Source of the DNA: Sphingomonadaceae bacterium
Lineage (GTDB): Bacteria; Pseudomonadota; Alphaproteobacteria; Sphingomonadales; Sphingomonadaceae
NCBI GenBank assembly: GCA_020847445.1
Contig: JADLBY010000013.1
Span: forward strand, 1-35,689
Reading direction: 5' to 3'
DNA: 35,689 nt
Every line of letters starts with the position of its first letter. The stretch's first letter is position 1. A program made the position numbers and the translations under genes. The notes under the pieces were generated by a model that searched no databases, was not told the origin of the DNA, and saw only the letters and a program-made list of their open reading frames with translations. Below are positions 34,505 to 35,689 of the stretch, in pieces.

Positions 34505-35689
34505 CAGACGAGACAAGACAGGTTCCTTCGGTATCGGTTTCCTATTCCCGTAACGGCAGCTCCACCAAGGCCAACGCCCTTGGCATGAGGCCAATGCAGG
34601 AACGCGCCTACGAAAAGCGCGGCGAGCAATATCTGCTCATCAAGTCGCCGCCCGCGTCCGGCAAGAGCCGCGCCCTCATGTTCATCGCACTCGACAAGCT
34701 GGCCAATCAGGGCATCAAACAGGCGCTCATCGTGGTGCCGGAAAAGACCATCGGATCATCCTTCGCGGATGAACCTCTGTCGAAGTCCGGCTTCTGGGCC
34801 GACTGGGAGGTGCAGCCGAAATGGAACCTGTGCAACGCGCCCGGTGCCGACAACGGCGGCAAGGTCAATTCCGTTGGCGCTTTTCTGGACAGCGATGACA
34901 CGGTGCTGGTCTGCACTCACGCCACGTTCCGCTTCGCCGTGGACAAGTTCGGTGTGGAGGCGTTCGATGACCGCCTGATCGCCGTGGACGAGTTCCATCA
35001 CGTTTCCGCCAACCCCGACAACAAGCTGGGCCTGCACTTGGGCCAGTTCATCGCCCGCGATAAAGTGCATATCGTCGCCATGACCGGCTCGTATTTCCGG
35101 GGTGATGCCGAGGCCGTCCTTGCCCCGCAGGACGAATCCAAATTCGATAGCGTCACCTATACCTACTATGAGCAACTCAACGGCTATCAGTATCTCAAAC
35201 AGCTCGACATCGGCTATTTCTTCTATTCCGGCGCCTATGCCGACGACATCCTTGCCGTCCTCGATCCCGCCGAAAAAACCATCATCCACATCCCCAACGT
35301 CAATTCGCGCGAAAGCACGAAGGACAAGATCAGGGAGGTGGAGCATATCATCGAGGAGCTGGGCGACTGGCAGGGCACCGACCCGGCGACCGGCTTTCAA
35401 TTGGTCAGGACCGCCGATGGGCGCACCTTGCGCATCGCCGACCTGGTGGACGACGATTCGGCCAAGCGCGACCGTGTTGCCGCCGCGCTCAAAGACCCGG
35501 CGCAGAAGAACAACCGCGATCATGTGGACATCATCATCGCCCTCGGCATGGCAAAGGAAGGTTTCGACTGGATTTGGTGCGAGCACGCGCTGACGGTCGG
35601 CTATCGTTCAAGTCTGACGGAGATTGTGCAGATTATCGGCCGCGCCACCCGCGACGCTCCCGGCAAGGCTCGCGCTCGCTTCACCAACC
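34501..35689 (+). CDS. SF2 DEAD/DEAH-like helicase (partial, runs off the window)
   Basis: The first 396 codons of a superfamily 2 helicase starting at GTG 34501, coupled to the methyltransferase by a 4-base GTGA overlap. Motifs in order: a Q-motif-like GMRPMQERAYEKR (28-40), motif I SPPASGKS (49-56), motif II DEFH (163-166), motif III MTGSY (194-198), a motif V region ALGMAKEGFDW (347-357), and motif VI QIIGRATR (377-384). No nuclease is seen in this part; one could lie in the missing C-terminus or the next gene. A helicase translationally tied to a DNA methyltransferase points to a restriction-like or methylation-guarded defence module (DISARM- or type I/III-like in logic, not in exact gene set). 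Confidence 0.9.
   Translation, partial: MTDETRQVPSVSVSYSRNGSSTKANALGMRPMQERAYEKRGEQYLLIKSPPASGKSRALMFIALDKLANQGIKQALIVVPEKTIGSSFADEPLSKSGFWADWEVQPKWNLCNAPGADNGGKVNSVGAFLDSDDTVLVCTHATFRFAVDKFGVEAFDDRLIAVDEFHHVSANPDNKLGLHLGQFIARDKVHIVAMTGSYFRGDAEAVLAPQDESKFDSVTYTYYEQLNGYQYLKQLDIGYFFYSGAYADDILAVLDPAEKTIIHIPNVNSRESTKDKIREVEHIIEELGDWQGTDPATGFQLVRTADGRTLRIADLVDDDSAKRDRVAAALKDPAQKNNRDHVDIIIALGMAKEGFDWIWCEHALTVGYRSSLTEIVQIIGRATRDAPGKARARFTN

Larger units (their letters stand above)
23128..35689 (+). mobile_element. Integrative mobilizable/conjugative element, left part
   Basis: It begins after tRNA-Cys and carries, all on the plus strand, integrase, AlpA-like excisionase, unknown proteins, an RHH-like accessory protein, a TraD coupling protein, a MobF relaxase-helicase, and a methyltransferase-helicase cargo pair. 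The strand uniformity, overlapping mobilization genes and tRNA-proximal integrase are the classic layout of an ICE or IME. No mating-pore genes appear in the visible 12.5 kb; the element continues past the window edge. Confidence 0.85.

Noticed and set aside
34756-35586. 276-codon minus-strand frame opposite the helicase
   Set aside because: The plus strand carries ordered SF2 motifs I, II, III, V and VI in one frame; the antisense frame has none.

Overview
The window looks like part of a Sphingomonadales (sphingomonad-type alphaproteobacterial) chromosome. The evidence is high GC content, a DivK orthologue with Asp53/Thr83/Lys105, a short PopZ (DUF2497) protein, a type-2 CtaA heme A synthase, a pcm-tolC pair, and REP-like palindromes of the kind scattered through sphingomonad genomes. 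Genus cannot be fixed from sequence alone.

Bases 1-23127 are chromosomal backbone. A palindromic intergenic repeat (1-108) is followed by a minus-strand block that reads, in transcription order, sdhB - hotdog thioesterase - zapE - exported M20 peptidase - mdh - sucD, so three TCA-cycle enzymes sit with short gaps or overlaps. Next come an ATP-grasp ligase (minus) divergent from a PLP-dependent enzyme (plus), a HAMP-less membrane chemoreceptor-like protein, the rplM-rpsI ribosomal operon with a clear terminator, cutA and ctaA, and a small orphan gene. A minus-strand divK-dsbD pair is divergent from a DUF3572 - HAD hydrolase - RidA operon whose genes overlap by 4 bases. A FemAB/GNAT-like protein converges on an exported amidohydrolase that overlaps popZ. 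The block ends with tolC, pcm and tRNA-Cys(GCA).

From tRNA-Cys to the right edge (about 23128-35689, right end not reached) is an integrative mobile element. A CP4-type tyrosine integrase abuts the 3' end of the tRNA. Behind it are a two-TM protein of unknown function, an AlpA/excisionase-like HTH protein, an unknown 182-aa protein, an uncertain small ORF, a ribbon-helix-helix-like accessory protein, a TraD-type coupling protein and a MobF relaxase-helicase. The last three are chained by 4- and 1-base overlaps. The cargo begins at 31727 with an MmeI-like adenine methyltransferase without a visible nuclease motif, coupled by a GTGA overlap to an SF2 helicase that runs off the window. This pair is the best candidate for a defence system here. 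No type IV secretion genes are in view, so the element could be mobilizable or conjugative.

No stretch longer than 300 bases lacks a gene. The larger gaps (13526-13708, 12932-13159, 22787-23053, 23128-23293, 25393-25568) hold hairpins, repeats or leader sequence, as listed.
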